Shown: in pieces, positions 8,823 through 18,831 of the stretch | Layout of the letters: each line of letters opens with the position of its first letter | Position numbering within the stretch: position 1 is the first letter of the stretch | DNA from: JARRQJ01 sp963761035 | Lineage (GTDB): Bacteria; Pseudomonadota; Gammaproteobacteria; DRLM01 | Assembly: GCA_963761035.1 (NCBI GenBank) | Contig: CAVXFH010000002.1 | Span: 2,604,001-2,668,000 of the forward strand | Reading direction: 5' to 3' | DNA length: 64,000 nucleotides | The notes under the pieces: model-generated | What the model was told of the DNA's origin: nothing | The model's input: only the letters and a program-made list of their open reading frames with translations | Database searches by the model: none | Program-made: the position numbers and the translations under genes

Positions 8823-10199
8823 GTGAACCTGTTTCGCACCAAGCCTGTTGATCAAAACTCTTTTGGCGATACAGGTCTGAAGCGGTGTCTCGGTGCCACG
8901 GATCTCACCTTGCTCGGGATCGGCGCCATTATCGGTGCCGGGATTTTTGTCCTGACCGGAGTGGCAGCGGCCACCAAGGCCGGCCCGGCTATTGTGATTT
9001 CTTACATAGTGGCGGGATTTGCCTGTGCCTTCGCCGCCTTGGCCTATGCCGAATTGGCATCCACCATCGGCGGTTGTGGCAGTGCCTATGGCTATTCTTA
9101 TGCCGGTTTCGGCGAAATCATCGCCTGGCTCATCGGTTGGGACTTGATTCTGGAGTATGGCGTCGCCATACCGGCGGTGGCGATCGGGTGGTCGGGTTAT
9201 GTAAATAATGCCTTGACGTCCATGGGCATGCATTTGACCCCCGACTTGCTGAGCGCGCCGGGCGCAGGGGGAATGGTCAACCTGCCCGCTATGCTGATAA
9301 TCGCGGTTTTGGGAATATTATTGACTGCCGGCGTGCATTTGAGCGCACATTTCAATGCGACCATGGTGGTGGTGAAGTTGATTGCAATTACCGTATTTAT
9401 CGGGGTGGCGGTGTTCAATGTCGATCCCGCGAACTGGCATCCGTTCATGCCCTTCGGTTGGAATGGTGTAATGTCGGGAGCGGCGCTGATTTTTTTTGCC
9501 TACATCGGGTTCGACGCTGTATCCACGGCGGCCGAGGAGGCGATCAATCCTCGGCGCGACTTGCCGATTGGTATCCTGGCATCCTTGGCGGTATGCACCA
9601 TTCTCTATGTGGTTGTGGCTGGCTTGTTGACCGGAATCGTACCCTATAGCACATTGAACGTCGCCTCACCGGTGGCGGAGTCCCTGTTGAATCTCGGACA
9701 CCGCGGCGCCTCGGCCTTGATTGCGGCGGGGGCCATCGCGGGCTTGACCACGGTCATGCTGGTGCTCTACTTCGGTTTAACGCGCATCTTTCTTGCCATG
9801 TCGCGCGATGGCTTGTTGCCGCCGATCTTTGCGAAGGTGAATCCCTCGACCAAAACCCCCATGCGCATCATCTTGGTAAGCGGGATATTCATGTCGATCA
9901 TCGCCGGATTTGTGCCAATCAATATCGTGGCGGAACTGGTGAACATCGGGACTCTCGCTGCCTTCGTATTAGTATGCGGCGGCGTTATTTACCTGCGAAA
10001 AACCCGTCCGGAACTGCCGCGTCCATTCGCGACGCCATTGAGCCCGATAATTCCGGCGTTGGGAATATTTTTTTGCGCCTATTTGATGTTCAGCCTGCCC
10101 GCGGTCACGTGGATACGGTTTTTCGTATGGATGGTTTTGGGCCTGTTTATCTATTTCTTATATGGCCGCCGACACAGCGTTTTAGCGCTTGGGGCTTGA
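8823..10199 (+). CDS. APC-superfamily amino-acid permease
   Basis: A 458-residue inner-membrane transporter with about twelve hydrophobic segments. The first helix carries the substrate/Na-site motif IGAIIGAGIFVLTG, and the block ISYIVAGFACAFAALAYAELAS is typical of cationic/branched amino-acid permeases of the YfnA/CAT type. The sixth-helix region IFFAYIGFDAVSTAAEEAINP is strongly conserved in that group. Translation starts at a GTG (8823) preceded by GAAGGAAGAGA. The substrate cannot be deduced. Downstream ratA follows after 24 bases. Confidence 0.9.
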   Translation: MNLFRTKPVDQNSFGDTGLKRCLGATDLTLLGIGAIIGAGIFVLTGVAAATKAGPAIVISYIVAGFACAFAALAYAELASTIGGCGSAYGYSYAGFGEIIAWLIGWDLILEYGVAIPAVAIGWSGYVNNALTSMGMHLTPDLLSAPGAGGMVNLPAMLIIAVLGILLTAGVHLSAHFNATMVVVKLIAITVFIGVAVFNVDPANWHPFMPFGWNGVMSGAALIFFAYIGFDAVSTAAEEAINPRRDLPIGILASLAVCTILYVVVAGLLTGIVPYSTLNVASPVAESLLNLGHRGASALIAAGAIAGLTTVMLVLYFGLTRIFLAMSRDGLLPPIFAKVNPSTKTPMRIILVSGIFMSIIAGFVPINIVAELVNIGTLAAFVLVCGGVIYLRKTRPELPRPFATPLSPIIPALGIFFCAYLMFSLPAVTWIRFFVWMVLGLFIYFLYGRRHSVLALGA

Positions 10200-10223
10200 G
10201 ATGGGTGCGCCCGGCTGGTTTCT

Positions 10224-10661
10224 ATGCCCATAATCAATCGCAGCGCCCTGGTTCCGTACAACGCGGCGGAAATGTTCTCCCTGGTGGACGATGTGGAGGC
10301 CTATCCGCAATTCATGCCGTGGTGTAAAAGTGCTACGGTTCTCAGCCGCGACGACGACGAGGTGCGCGCCTCGATGGAGCTGGTACGGGGCGGTTTCGAG
10401 AAATCTTTTACGACCTGCAATCGTCTGCAGAAAAACAAAATGATTGAAATACGTCTGGTGAAAGGGCCATTCCGGCAACTTTATGGTTTTTGGCGTTTTG
10501 AGCCCATCGGAGAAAATGCCTGCAAGGTCTCGCTGCATCTCAATTTTGAATTCGTCAATAAGTTGGTGGGTATAGCTATGGGGCCCGTATTCAATCAAAT
10601 CGCCAATACCTTGGTGGATTCCTTTTGTCAGCGAGCAATCGATGTCTACGGAAAACGTTGA
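10224..10661 (+). CDS. ratA: START/polyketide-cyclase domain protein RatA (COQ10-like)
   Basis: A 145-residue single-domain protein of the ubiquinone-binding START-like family. The opening SALVPYNAAEMFSLVDDVEAYPQFMPWC and the middle IEIRLVKGPFRQLYGFWRF are family signatures. In E. coli RatA was reported to block 70S ribosome association; mitochondrial COQ10 homologues bind ubiquinone, so the true role is debated. It overlaps rnfH by 20 bases, the standard ratA-rnfH pair next to smpB in gammaproteobacteria. Confidence 0.93.
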   Translation: MPIINRSALVPYNAAEMFSLVDDVEAYPQFMPWCKSATVLSRDDDEVRASMELVRGGFEKSFTTCNRLQKNKMIEIRLVKGPFRQLYGFWRFEPIGENACKVSLHLNFEFVNKLVGIAMGPVFNQIANTLVDSFCQRAIDVYGKR

Positions 10662-10995
10662 ACTCTTCGAGGTGGAAGTGGCCTATGCCAAACCGGAGAC
10701 GCAGGTAATTCTCGCCGTAAAGGTGGAGCGCGGCGCCACGGTGGAAGATGCCATCAAACTGTCGGGAATTCTCCATAATTTTCCAGAGATCGATTTGACG
10801 GCGAATAAAGTGGGGGTATTCGGCAAGCTGAGTAAATTGAATGCGCCGGTGAAGGCCGGCGACCGGATAGAGATTTATCGCCATCTCATCGCTGACCCCA
10901 AGGAGGTGCGCAAGCAACGCGCCGCTCAGGGCAAGCCTATGAAGAAAGGCGGCGGTGGCGGCGAGGATAAACCCGAATCCACCGAGACGGCGTAA
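10642..10995 (+). CDS. rnfH: RnfH family ubiquitin-fold protein
   Basis: A 117-residue protein with a beta-grasp (ThiS/MoaD-like) fold: VEVAYAKPETQVILAVKVERGATVEDAI, then VGVFGKLSKLNAPVKAGDRIEIYRHL and the DPKEVRKQRA tail. The C-terminus is an extra low-complexity stretch with a poly-glycine run and charged residues, longer than E. coli RnfH (96 aa). The gene overlaps ratA and ends one base before the convergent bamE. No cellular function of RnfH is firmly established. Confidence 0.92.
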   Translation: MSTENVELFEVEVAYAKPETQVILAVKVERGATVEDAIKLSGILHNFPEIDLTANKVGVFGKLSKLNAPVKAGDRIEIYRHLIADPKEVRKQRAAQGKPMKKGGGGGEDKPESTETA

Positions 10996-11355
10996 TTATG
11001 GGGTTTTCCCCGCCTTGTTTGACGCCGAAGCCGGGGGGGAGGGCAGAGAGATACCCCGGGTTTCCAGACGAGTTACCGCGTCGTTGTCAAAAAACACCGT
11101 AACCCGCTGTTCCACCGGCGCCTTATCTTGGGCTTTTAAGAGATAGACATAATCCCAGCGATCGGGATGAAACGGGTCGCTTATCATCGGCGTACCCATC
11201 AGAAATCTGACTTGCTTCTTGCTGAGGCCTTTGTGCAGTTGCGCCAGCATATCGGGGACGAGGACGTTGCCCTGCTGTACGTCAGGTTTGTGAATGGCAC
11301 AGCCGTTGAGGAGCAACACCACACCCGCAATGAGATAAATGAGTATATTTTGCAT
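10996..11355 (-). CDS. bamE: Outer-membrane assembly lipoprotein BamE
   Basis: A 119-residue lipoprotein with lipobox LNGC near residue 18. The mature part has QQGNVLVPDMLAQLHKGLSKKQVRFLMGTPMI and WDYVYLL, the SmpA/OmlA (BamE) signature. BamE stabilises the BamABCDE complex that inserts beta-barrel proteins in the outer membrane. It is convergent with rnfH and divergent from fur, a conserved arrangement. Full length for the family. Confidence 0.95.
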   Translation of the reverse strand: MQNILIYLIAGVVLLLNGCAIHKPDVQQGNVLVPDMLAQLHKGLSKKQVRFLMGTPMISDPFHPDRWDYVYLLKAQDKAPVEQRVTVFFDNDAVTRLETRGISLPSPPASASNKAGKTP

Positions 11356-11471
11356 CTGAGAGGGTATTTAATCGATAATGGCCAATGCAAGGCTGTGCAT
11401 GTTAACCGAGTCCGCAAGCCGCTGTCATGATTTTATGTTGCGTCCGGCGTCGATGATGAAGGAGCAAATGA

Positions 11472-11900
11472 GTGGAAAGCCACGATCTTAAAAAGGCCGG
11501 TCTCAAGGCGACCCTGCCGCGCCTCAAGATATTGGAGATTTTGGAACAGAATGTCCACCAGCATATGCGCGCCGAGGATGTGTACAAAGCCCTGCTGGAA
11601 GGCGGCGACGACGTAGGCCTGGCCACGGTCTACCGTGTGCTGACCCAGTTCGAGACCGCCGGCTTGGTGACCCGCCATCATTTCGAGGGTGGCCACGCGG
11701 TTTTCGAGCTGAATCAAGGCGTACACCATGACCACATCCTGTGCGTCGCCTGCGGCCGCGTCGACGAGTTTGTGGATGAGGTGATCGAAGAGCGGCAGCG
11801 CGCCATCGCCAAAAAATACGGCTACGCCATCAGCGACCACAGCCTGAATATCTACGGTAAATGCGCGGACTGCCGAGCCAAGGAAGCCGCGGGCAAATAA
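11472..11900 (+). CDS. fur: Ferric uptake regulator Fur
   Basis: A 142-residue iron-responsive repressor. The winged-helix part includes KATLPRLKILEIL and DVGLATVYRVLTQFE. The metal-binding part has HHDHILCVACGRVDEF and the late CADC, giving a zinc-like pair of C-x2-C motifs. Translation uses GTG at 11472, with AAGGAG seven bases upstream; the ATG four bases earlier is out of frame. With Fe2+ it represses iron-uptake genes. Divergent from bamE and convergent with recN. Confidence 0.95.
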   Translation: MESHDLKKAGLKATLPRLKILEILEQNVHQHMRAEDVYKALLEGGDDVGLATVYRVLTQFETAGLVTRHHFEGGHAVFELNQGVHHDHILCVACGRVDEFVDEVIEERQRAIAKKYGYAISDHSLNIYGKCADCRAKEAAGK

Positions 11901-11927
11901 TCGCCCGGTAACTGTATTCAGCTCAAG

Positions 11928-13607
11928 TTAACTCACTTCGGTCCGGGCGCGGGATACCATTTCTTCCGCATGGGCGCGGGTTTGTTTGGTAATCTCCACG
12001 CCGCCCAGCATGCGCGCGATCTCTTCACAACGCGCCGTCTCCGACAGCGGGGTGATGGCGGTGAAGGTTTGGCCGCCCTTGGTCTGCTTGCTGACCTGCA
12101 GATGATGATGGGCGAGGGCCGCCACCTGCGGCAGATGGGTGACGCACAATACTTGATGGGAGCCGCCCAGGGTGCGCAGCTGTTTGCCCACTATCTCCGC
12201 GATGCCGCCGCCGATACCCACGTCCACTTCGTCGAAGACCAGGGTGGGAACGCGCACGCTATGCGCGGTGATCACTTGAATGGCCAGGCTGATACGGGAC
12301 AGCTCGCCGCCGGAGGCAACCTTGGTGAGGGAACGCAGCGGTTGGCCGGGATTGGCGCTGACCTGAAATTCCGCCTGTTCCATGCCGTAAGGTGAATAGT
12401 CCTCGATAGAGCGCGCCTGCAACTCAATGCTAAAACGCCCGCCCGGCATGCCCAGGTCATGGACGTGGCGCGATACCTGGGTCGCGAGCTTTTTCGCGGC
12501 CCGTTTACGGCTCGCACCGAGTTGCCGAGCGAGATCCTGATAGCGGTTTGCCGCCGCCGTGATTTGCTGCCGCAGAGATTCCAGCTGCACGTCGCTGTTT
12601 TCCAGGTTTGCCAATTCTTCTTTCAGGCGCGCATGCAGGGCGGGCAGTTCTTCCACGGCGACGCGATGTTTGCGCGCCGCGTCGTGCAGGGCGTTCATAC
12701 GGTTTTCGACTTCAGCGAGGCGTCGGGGGTCGAGATCGATATCGTTGACGTAGTTACGCAATTCTCCGGCTGCCTCGTCCAATTGAATGGCGGCCTCGTT
12801 CAGCAGTTGCAGCGGGTTCGCGAGGCGCGAATCATAGCGATGTAACTGTTCCAGCTCTTGCGTCGTGCGGCCGAGTTGCGCGACCAGCGCGCCTTCTTCT
12901 TCGTAGAGCGTTTGCAGGGCCCGTTGACAGGTGTCGAGCAGACGATTGGCATGGTGGAGGCGGGTATGTTCTTCCTCCAAGATCGCGGCCTCGCCGGCGC
13001 CGGGCTGCAGCGCGTCCAGTTCCTGCGCCTGATAGCGCAACAGGTCGAGGCGTGCCTCCCGTTCGCCGGCGGCATGATGCAGCGCCTGCCATTGCTCGTT
13101 GAGGACCTTCCATTGGTAATAGCCATCGGCCACATCGCCGCGCAAGGCCTCATGCCCGGCGAAATCGTCGAGCAATTCCCGCTGCACCTCGCGGCGCAGC
13201 AACGATTGGTGCTCGTGCTGTCCATGGATGTCCACTAACCAGCCGCCCGCCTGTTGCAGGGTCTGCATGGGGACGGGGTGATTGTTGATGAAGCCGCGGG
13301 ACCGCCCCTCGCGGGTGACGTGGCGGCGCAGGATGCAATCTTCTTCGGCATCGATGCCTTGTTCGCGCAACCAGGTCTTGAAGGAGGGAATGCCCGTCAC
13401 ATCGAAGGTGGCGCCGACCTCGGCGCGCTCGCAACCGTGGCGGATCACGTTACTGTCGGCGCGATCGCCCAGCACCAGACCCAGGGCATCCACCAGAATG
13501 GATTTGCCGGCGCCGGTCTCGCCGGTCAAGGCGGTCATGCCGCCGGCAAGTTCCAGCTCCACCCGGTCGATGATGGCGAAGTCGCGAATATAGAGGTGCG
13601 TGAGCAT
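11928..13607 (-). CDS. recN: DNA repair protein RecN
   Basis: A 559-residue SMC-like ATPase that acts at double-strand breaks. Walker A is GETGAGKSIL near residues 29-38. Long coiled-coil arms occupy the middle, and the C-terminal ABC head has LRSLTKVASGGELSRISLA (signature) and the Walker B VPTLVFDEVDVGIGGG. Full family length (E. coli 553). It is co-directional with nadK upstream on the minus strand; the gap between them contains a hairpin repeat. Confidence 0.96.
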   Translation of the reverse strand: MLTHLYIRDFAIIDRVELELAGGMTALTGETGAGKSILVDALGLVLGDRADSNVIRHGCERAEVGATFDVTGIPSFKTWLREQGIDAEEDCILRRHVTREGRSRGFINNHPVPMQTLQQAGGWLVDIHGQHEHQSLLRREVQRELLDDFAGHEALRGDVADGYYQWKVLNEQWQALHHAAGEREARLDLLRYQAQELDALQPGAGEAAILEEEHTRLHHANRLLDTCQRALQTLYEEEGALVAQLGRTTQELEQLHRYDSRLANPLQLLNEAAIQLDEAAGELRNYVNDIDLDPRRLAEVENRMNALHDAARKHRVAVEELPALHARLKEELANLENSDVQLESLRQQITAAANRYQDLARQLGASRKRAAKKLATQVSRHVHDLGMPGGRFSIELQARSIEDYSPYGMEQAEFQVSANPGQPLRSLTKVASGGELSRISLAIQVITAHSVRVPTLVFDEVDVGIGGGIAEIVGKQLRTLGGSHQVLCVTHLPQVAALAHHHLQVSKQTKGGQTFTAITPLSETARCEEIARMLGGVEITKQTRAHAEEMVSRARTEVS

Positions 13608-13666
13608 GGGGGCGGCGATTATCGTAAATATTCCCTGGTCCAGACGATCAAACCCTGTTTATTTAT

Positions 13667-13762
13667 CCCTCATCCCAACCCTTCTCCCGGAGGGGGAAGG
13701 GCTTTTCATCCCTCTCCCTCCGGGATTTATGCCCTTCAGGGTAGAGGGACAGAGGGTGAGGG
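13667..13762. repeat. Hairpin-forming intergenic repeat, copy A
   Basis: A 96-base element between nadK and recN made of two CCCTTCTCCC.GGAGGGGGAAGGG / CCCTCTCCCTCCGGGA type palindromes joined by a short T-rich spacer. Its right half, 13704-13762, matches copy B (18636-18694) over 59 bases with one or two differences. As a whole it resembles copy C (48111-48190) in reverse complement, with an extra segment. Such CCCTCTCC/GGAGAGGG elements are known intergenic repeats in proteobacteria; function unknown. Confidence 0.85.
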
Positions 13763-13793
13763 CGTTAAAACGCGATAAAGTTACTTACGCTCG

Positions 13794-14675
13794 TTACTCC
13801 CGTTTCGAGCCCCAGCGCAGCTTGGCGCGGAGGATCTGAAAATAATCGTGCTTGGCGGGATGAATCAGGCGTATAGGCCCGGGCTTTTTCGCGATCAGGA
13901 TCTGGTCGCCATCGCGCAAGTCAAAGTTGCTCTGGCCGTCGCACGTCATCTGCGCGTGATCTTTCTTGCAATCGCGCACGACGATCCCGATTTGGCTGTC
14001 GCCGTCCACCACCACGGGGCGATTGCTCAGGGTGTGGGGACAGATCGGCACCAGGGCAATGGCATTCAGCGTGGGCATCAAGATCGGTCCGCCGCCGGAC
14101 AAGGCATAGGCGGTGGAGCCGGTGGGCGTGCTGACGATAATGCCGTCGGAGCGCTGCACGTCCACAAACTGGCCGTTGACGTAGGTCTCGAACTCGATCA
14201 TGCGCGCCATGTTCCATTTATGCACCACCACCTCGTTGAAGGCGTCGCTTTCCTGTATGGTGCGGCCGTCGCGAATGATGTTGCCGTGCAATAAGAAGCG
14301 ATCCTCGGGACAATAGTGACCGGCGAGGATGTCAGACAAAACGTCGAGCATGGTATCCGGCGAGATGTCGGTCAGAAAACCCAAGCGTCCCAGGTTAACC
14401 CCCACCACCGGGATGGCGTGATCGGCGAGGTCGCGTGCTACAGTGAGCAGCGTACCGTCGCCGCCGACCACGATCGCTAAATCACAGCGTTCTCCCAGCT
14501 GCCGGCGAGTGGCGGTGTTCAAGCTATGGCCGGGGAAGGTTTGGGCGGTTTCTTCATCCAGCCACACCTCGATCCGGCGACTTTTCAGGAAGGCGGCCAT
14601 GGTGGTCAGGGTTTGAGAAATCCCGGGATCACCGTATTTGCCGATTAAGCCGATGGTCTTAAACTCTGCGGGCAT
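13794..14675 (-). CDS. nadK: NAD kinase
   Basis: A 293-residue cytoplasmic enzyme that phosphorylates NAD to NADP using ATP or polyphosphate. It contains VVGGDGTLL (the GGDG motif with the catalytic aspartate), NLGRLGFLTDI, and VSTPTGSTAYALSGGGPI. Length matches E. coli NadK (292). It is divergent from hrcA, as in many gammaproteobacteria, with the CIRCE operator in the shared upstream region. Confidence 0.97.
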   Translation of the reverse strand: MPAEFKTIGLIGKYGDPGISQTLTTMAAFLKSRRIEVWLDEETAQTFPGHSLNTATRRQLGERCDLAIVVGGDGTLLTVARDLADHAIPVVGVNLGRLGFLTDISPDTMLDVLSDILAGHYCPEDRFLLHGNIIRDGRTIQESDAFNEVVVHKWNMARMIEFETYVNGQFVDVQRSDGIIVSTPTGSTAYALSGGGPILMPTLNAIALVPICPHTLSNRPVVVDGDSQIGIVVRDCKKDHAQMTCDGQSNFDLRDGDQILIAKKPGPIRLIHPAKHDYFQILRAKLRWGSKRE

Positions 14676-14787
14676 GCCGTTCTCCTTATGGGCGCTAAAC
14701 TTATCACGGCGTTTCTTTATTCGCCAACCGCGGGGCGCGTGCAGGATAGTTATTCTTGACGGCCCGACGGGCGATTGATAGGTTTTG

Positions 14788-14814
14788 TTAGCACTCTACC
14801 ATTTAGAGTGCTAG
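14788..14814. promoter_or_regulatory. CIRCE operator (HrcA binding site)
   Basis: TTAGCACTC, nine-base spacer, GAGTGCTAG: the CIRCE inverted repeat with one mismatch in the last arm base. It lies 43 bases upstream of the hrcA start, so HrcA is expected to autoregulate. No second CIRCE is seen before grpE, dnaK or dnaJ. Confidence 0.93.
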
Positions 14815-14856
14815 TTTATAGATACTTTACAAGCAAGGGGCGGCGGTGCAAGTATT

Positions 14857-15897
14857 GTGGCAACCAGCGAACTCAGCGAGCGCGCGCAACATCTCCTCAA
14901 GGCATTGATCGAGTGTTACATCCGGGACGGCCAGCCGGTCGGTTCCCGGACGTTGTCGCGCCATTCAGAGCTGGATCTCAGCCCGGCCACCATTCGCAAC
15001 GTCATGGCCGACCTGGAGGAAATGGGCCTGGTCAGCGCCCCTCACACCTCGGCCGGGCGCAAACCGACGGCCCAAGGGTACCGGGTGTTCGTAAATTCTC
15101 TGCTAAGGGTAAAGTCGCTGGACAGCGGCGAGGTGATGCAACTGCAACGGCAGTTGGATCCGCAAGGTTCGTTGTCCGACTTGCTGGGGCGGGCCTCCAA
15201 GCTGTTGTCCGGAGTCACGCGACTGGCCGGACTGGTGACGGTACCGCGCTGGGATCAAGCTCTCCTGCGCCATGTGGAGTTTCTCGGCCTCTCCGACGAT
15301 CGCGTACTCGCGATCTTCGTCATCAACGACAGCGAGGTGCAGAATCACGTCATCTATACCCAGCGTCGCTTTACCGCTGCCGAATTGCAACAGGCCGGCA
15401 ATTATCTGAACGCCCATTTCGCCGGCAAGGAATTGCAGGCGGTGCGCCGCGGCCTGGTGGAGGCCATGCATGACGTCAAGGAGACCGCCAATGCCCTGAT
15501 GCAGGCGGCCATGGAGGCGGCGGAGCGGGTCATCGACGACGAGCAGAGGCAGCCGGATTATGTCCTGGCGGGACAGACTAATCTCATGGGCTTCGCCGAG
15601 TTCGCCAACCTGGAACGCCTGCGCCAGTTGTTTGAGGCCTTCGCCGAAAAGCGCGACATCCTCCATCTCCTTGACCAATGCCTGGGCAGCGACGGGGTGC
15701 AGATCTTCATCGGCGATGAATCCGGGTATGAATTATTCGGCGACTGCAGTCTCATTACCGCCCCCTATCGCGCCGAGGGTAAGGTACTGGGGGTGTTGGG
15801 CGTTATTGGCCCCACCCGCATGGCCTATGAGCGGGTGATTCCCATCGTCGATATCACCGCCAAATTGCTGGGAGCGGCCTTGAATTCCCGTCAATAA
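14857..15897 (+). CDS. hrcA: Heat-inducible transcription repressor HrcA
   Basis: A 346-residue repressor that binds CIRCE and is kept active by GroEL. The N-terminal winged helix includes LKALIECYIRDGQPVGSRTL and LSPATIRNVMADLEEMGL; the C-terminal GAF-like part ends in GVIGPTRMAYERVIPIVD. Translation starts at a GTG (14857), with AAGGGG about 17 bases upstream, so the ribosome-binding site is weak or imprecise. It heads the hrcA-grpE-dnaK-dnaJ cluster. Confidence 0.95.
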   Translation: MATSELSERAQHLLKALIECYIRDGQPVGSRTLSRHSELDLSPATIRNVMADLEEMGLVSAPHTSAGRKPTAQGYRVFVNSLLRVKSLDSGEVMQLQRQLDPQGSLSDLLGRASKLLSGVTRLAGLVTVPRWDQALLRHVEFLGLSDDRVLAIFVINDSEVQNHVIYTQRRFTAAELQQAGNYLNAHFAGKELQAVRRGLVEAMHDVKETANALMQAAMEAAERVIDDEQRQPDYVLAGQTNLMGFAEFANLERLRQLFEAFAEKRDILHLLDQCLGSDGVQIFIGDESGYELFGDCSLITAPYRAEGKVLGVLGVIGPTRMAYERVIPIVDITAKLLGAALNSRQ

Positions 15898-15904
15898 GCC
15901 CAAT
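15879..15904 (+). promoter_or_regulatory. Sigma-32-like promoter of grpE
   Basis: CTTGAA (15879-15884) and CCCAAT (15899-15904) with a 14-base spacer match the heat-shock consensus CTTGAA-N11..15-CCCCAT apart from the second hexamer. It overlaps the end of hrcA, so grpE could be induced by RpoH without readthrough from the CIRCE-controlled promoter. Confidence 0.6.
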
Positions 15905-15920
15905 CTGAAAGGGTGTGTTT

Positions 15921-15950
15921 CCGCCGGGAGGCGGGGTATTTTTTTATTTT
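15921..15950 (+). terminator. Terminator-like hairpin between hrcA and grpE
   Basis: CCGCC, GGGA loop, GGCGG, then GGTATTTTTTTATTTT: a short GC stem followed by a long U tract. It ends hrcA transcription. It also lies only about ten bases past the expected start of the grpE heat-shock transcript, so it could act as an attenuator for that RNA. Confidence 0.65.
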
Positions 15951-15976
15951 AAAGGATCAACAGTGGAGAGGGCGGC

Positions 15977-16600
15977 ATGAACCAGGAAGAGTGGCAAAAG
16001 GCCGGACAATCGAGACAAGGACAACAATCGGAGGATTCCGCGGAATGGACCGATGCTCAAGTTCAAACGGGAGAAACGCCGGCGGAAGCGTTGAGCCATG
16101 AGCAGTTATTGTTGACTCTGGAGGATGCTCAGGCCAAGGCGGATCAATATTGGAACCAATTGCTGCTGGCCCGCGCCGAAGTCGAGAACAGCCGCCGCCG
16201 CAGCGAGCGCGACGTGGAGAACGCCCACAAATACGGCCTGGAGAAGCTGGTGCGCGAGCTGTTGCCGGTGAAGGACAGCCTGGAACTGGGTCTGGCGGCG
16301 GCGGGTGAGGGCGCCGAGTTCGAGAAGCTGCGCGAGGGCATGGAACTGACGCTCAAGATGTTGGGTACGGCGTTAGCAAAATTCGGGGTCGAGGAAGTCA
16401 ACCCCCAAGGCGAAAAATTCAATCCGGAACGCCACCAGGCCATGGCCATGCAGGACAGCGCCGCCGCCGAGCCCAATACCGTGTTAACCGTCTATCAGAA
16501 AGGCTATCTGCTCAATGATCGGTTGATCCGGCCCGCCATGGTGGTGGTCGCCGGCGCCAGAGCGGAAAAGAAAGGCCCTCCTGTGGACGAAAGGGCTTGA
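15977..16600 (+). CDS. grpE: Nucleotide exchange factor GrpE
   Basis: A 207-residue co-chaperone that releases ADP from DnaK. It has a charged, disordered N-terminus (to about residue 35), a long coiled coil with LLARAEVENSRRRSERDVENAHKYGLEKLV, and the C-terminal beta-wing with NPERHQAMAMQDS and VYQKGYLLNDRLIRPAMVVV. Slightly longer than E. coli GrpE (197). The GGAGAGGGCGGC before the ATG is a reasonable ribosome-binding site. The dnaK heat-shock promoter overlaps its stop codon. Confidence 0.96.
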   Translation: MNQEEWQKAGQSRQGQQSEDSAEWTDAQVQTGETPAEALSHEQLLLTLEDAQAKADQYWNQLLLARAEVENSRRRSERDVENAHKYGLEKLVRELLPVKDSLELGLAAAGEGAEFEKLREGMELTLKMLGTALAKFGVEEVNPQGEKFNPERHQAMAMQDSAAAEPNTVLTVYQKGYLLNDRLIRPAMVVVAGARAEKKGPPVDERA

Positions 16601-16620
16601 AATCCTACGAAATACCCCAA
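16596..16620 (+). promoter_or_regulatory. Sigma-32 promoter of dnaK
   Basis: CTTGAAA (16596-16602), 12-base spacer, CCCCAATTT (from 16615): a near-consensus RpoH promoter. Its -35 includes the grpE TGA codon. It lies about 75 bases upstream of dnaK. Confidence 0.8.
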
Positions 16621-16694
16621 TTTGACAAGTAACTGCGGCCCGAAGCGGATAAAGGGGCTGAACAGACCGAATTCAACTGAGGAGAATCAGCACA

Positions 16695-18629
<1,935 letters not shown>

Positions 18630-18635
18630 AGTGCC

Positions 18636-18694
18636 TTTCATCCCTCTCCCTCCGGGATTTATGCCCTTCAGGGTAGAGGGACAGAGGGTAAGGG
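18636..18694. repeat. Hairpin-forming intergenic repeat, copy B (partial)
   Basis: Fifty-nine bases directly after dnaK matching the right half of copy A (13704-13762) nearly base for base. It lacks the first hairpin of copies A and C. It contains CCCTCTCC...GGTAGAGGGACAGAGGGT inverted arms. Confidence 0.85.
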
Positions 18695-18758
18695 ATGTAA
18701 TTCGTAGCCGCTATAGTGACTCAAGCTACAGATACACCTAGGACATCGGTGTGTAGAA

Positions 18759-18786
18759 CAGGGGCGGCTCGCAAGAGGCGCCCCTG
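18759..18786 (+). other. Hairpin in the dnaK-dnaJ spacer
   Basis: CAGGGGCG and CGCCCCTG are perfect eight-base arms around a 12-base loop. There is no T tract after it, so it is not a canonical terminator. It could limit readthrough or protect the dnaK mRNA 3' end, giving less DnaJ than DnaK (inference). Confidence 0.5.
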
Positions 18787-18831
18787 CGGCATTGTGGACA
18801 GTGCGATACCAAGAGGGGCTGATAATTAAAA

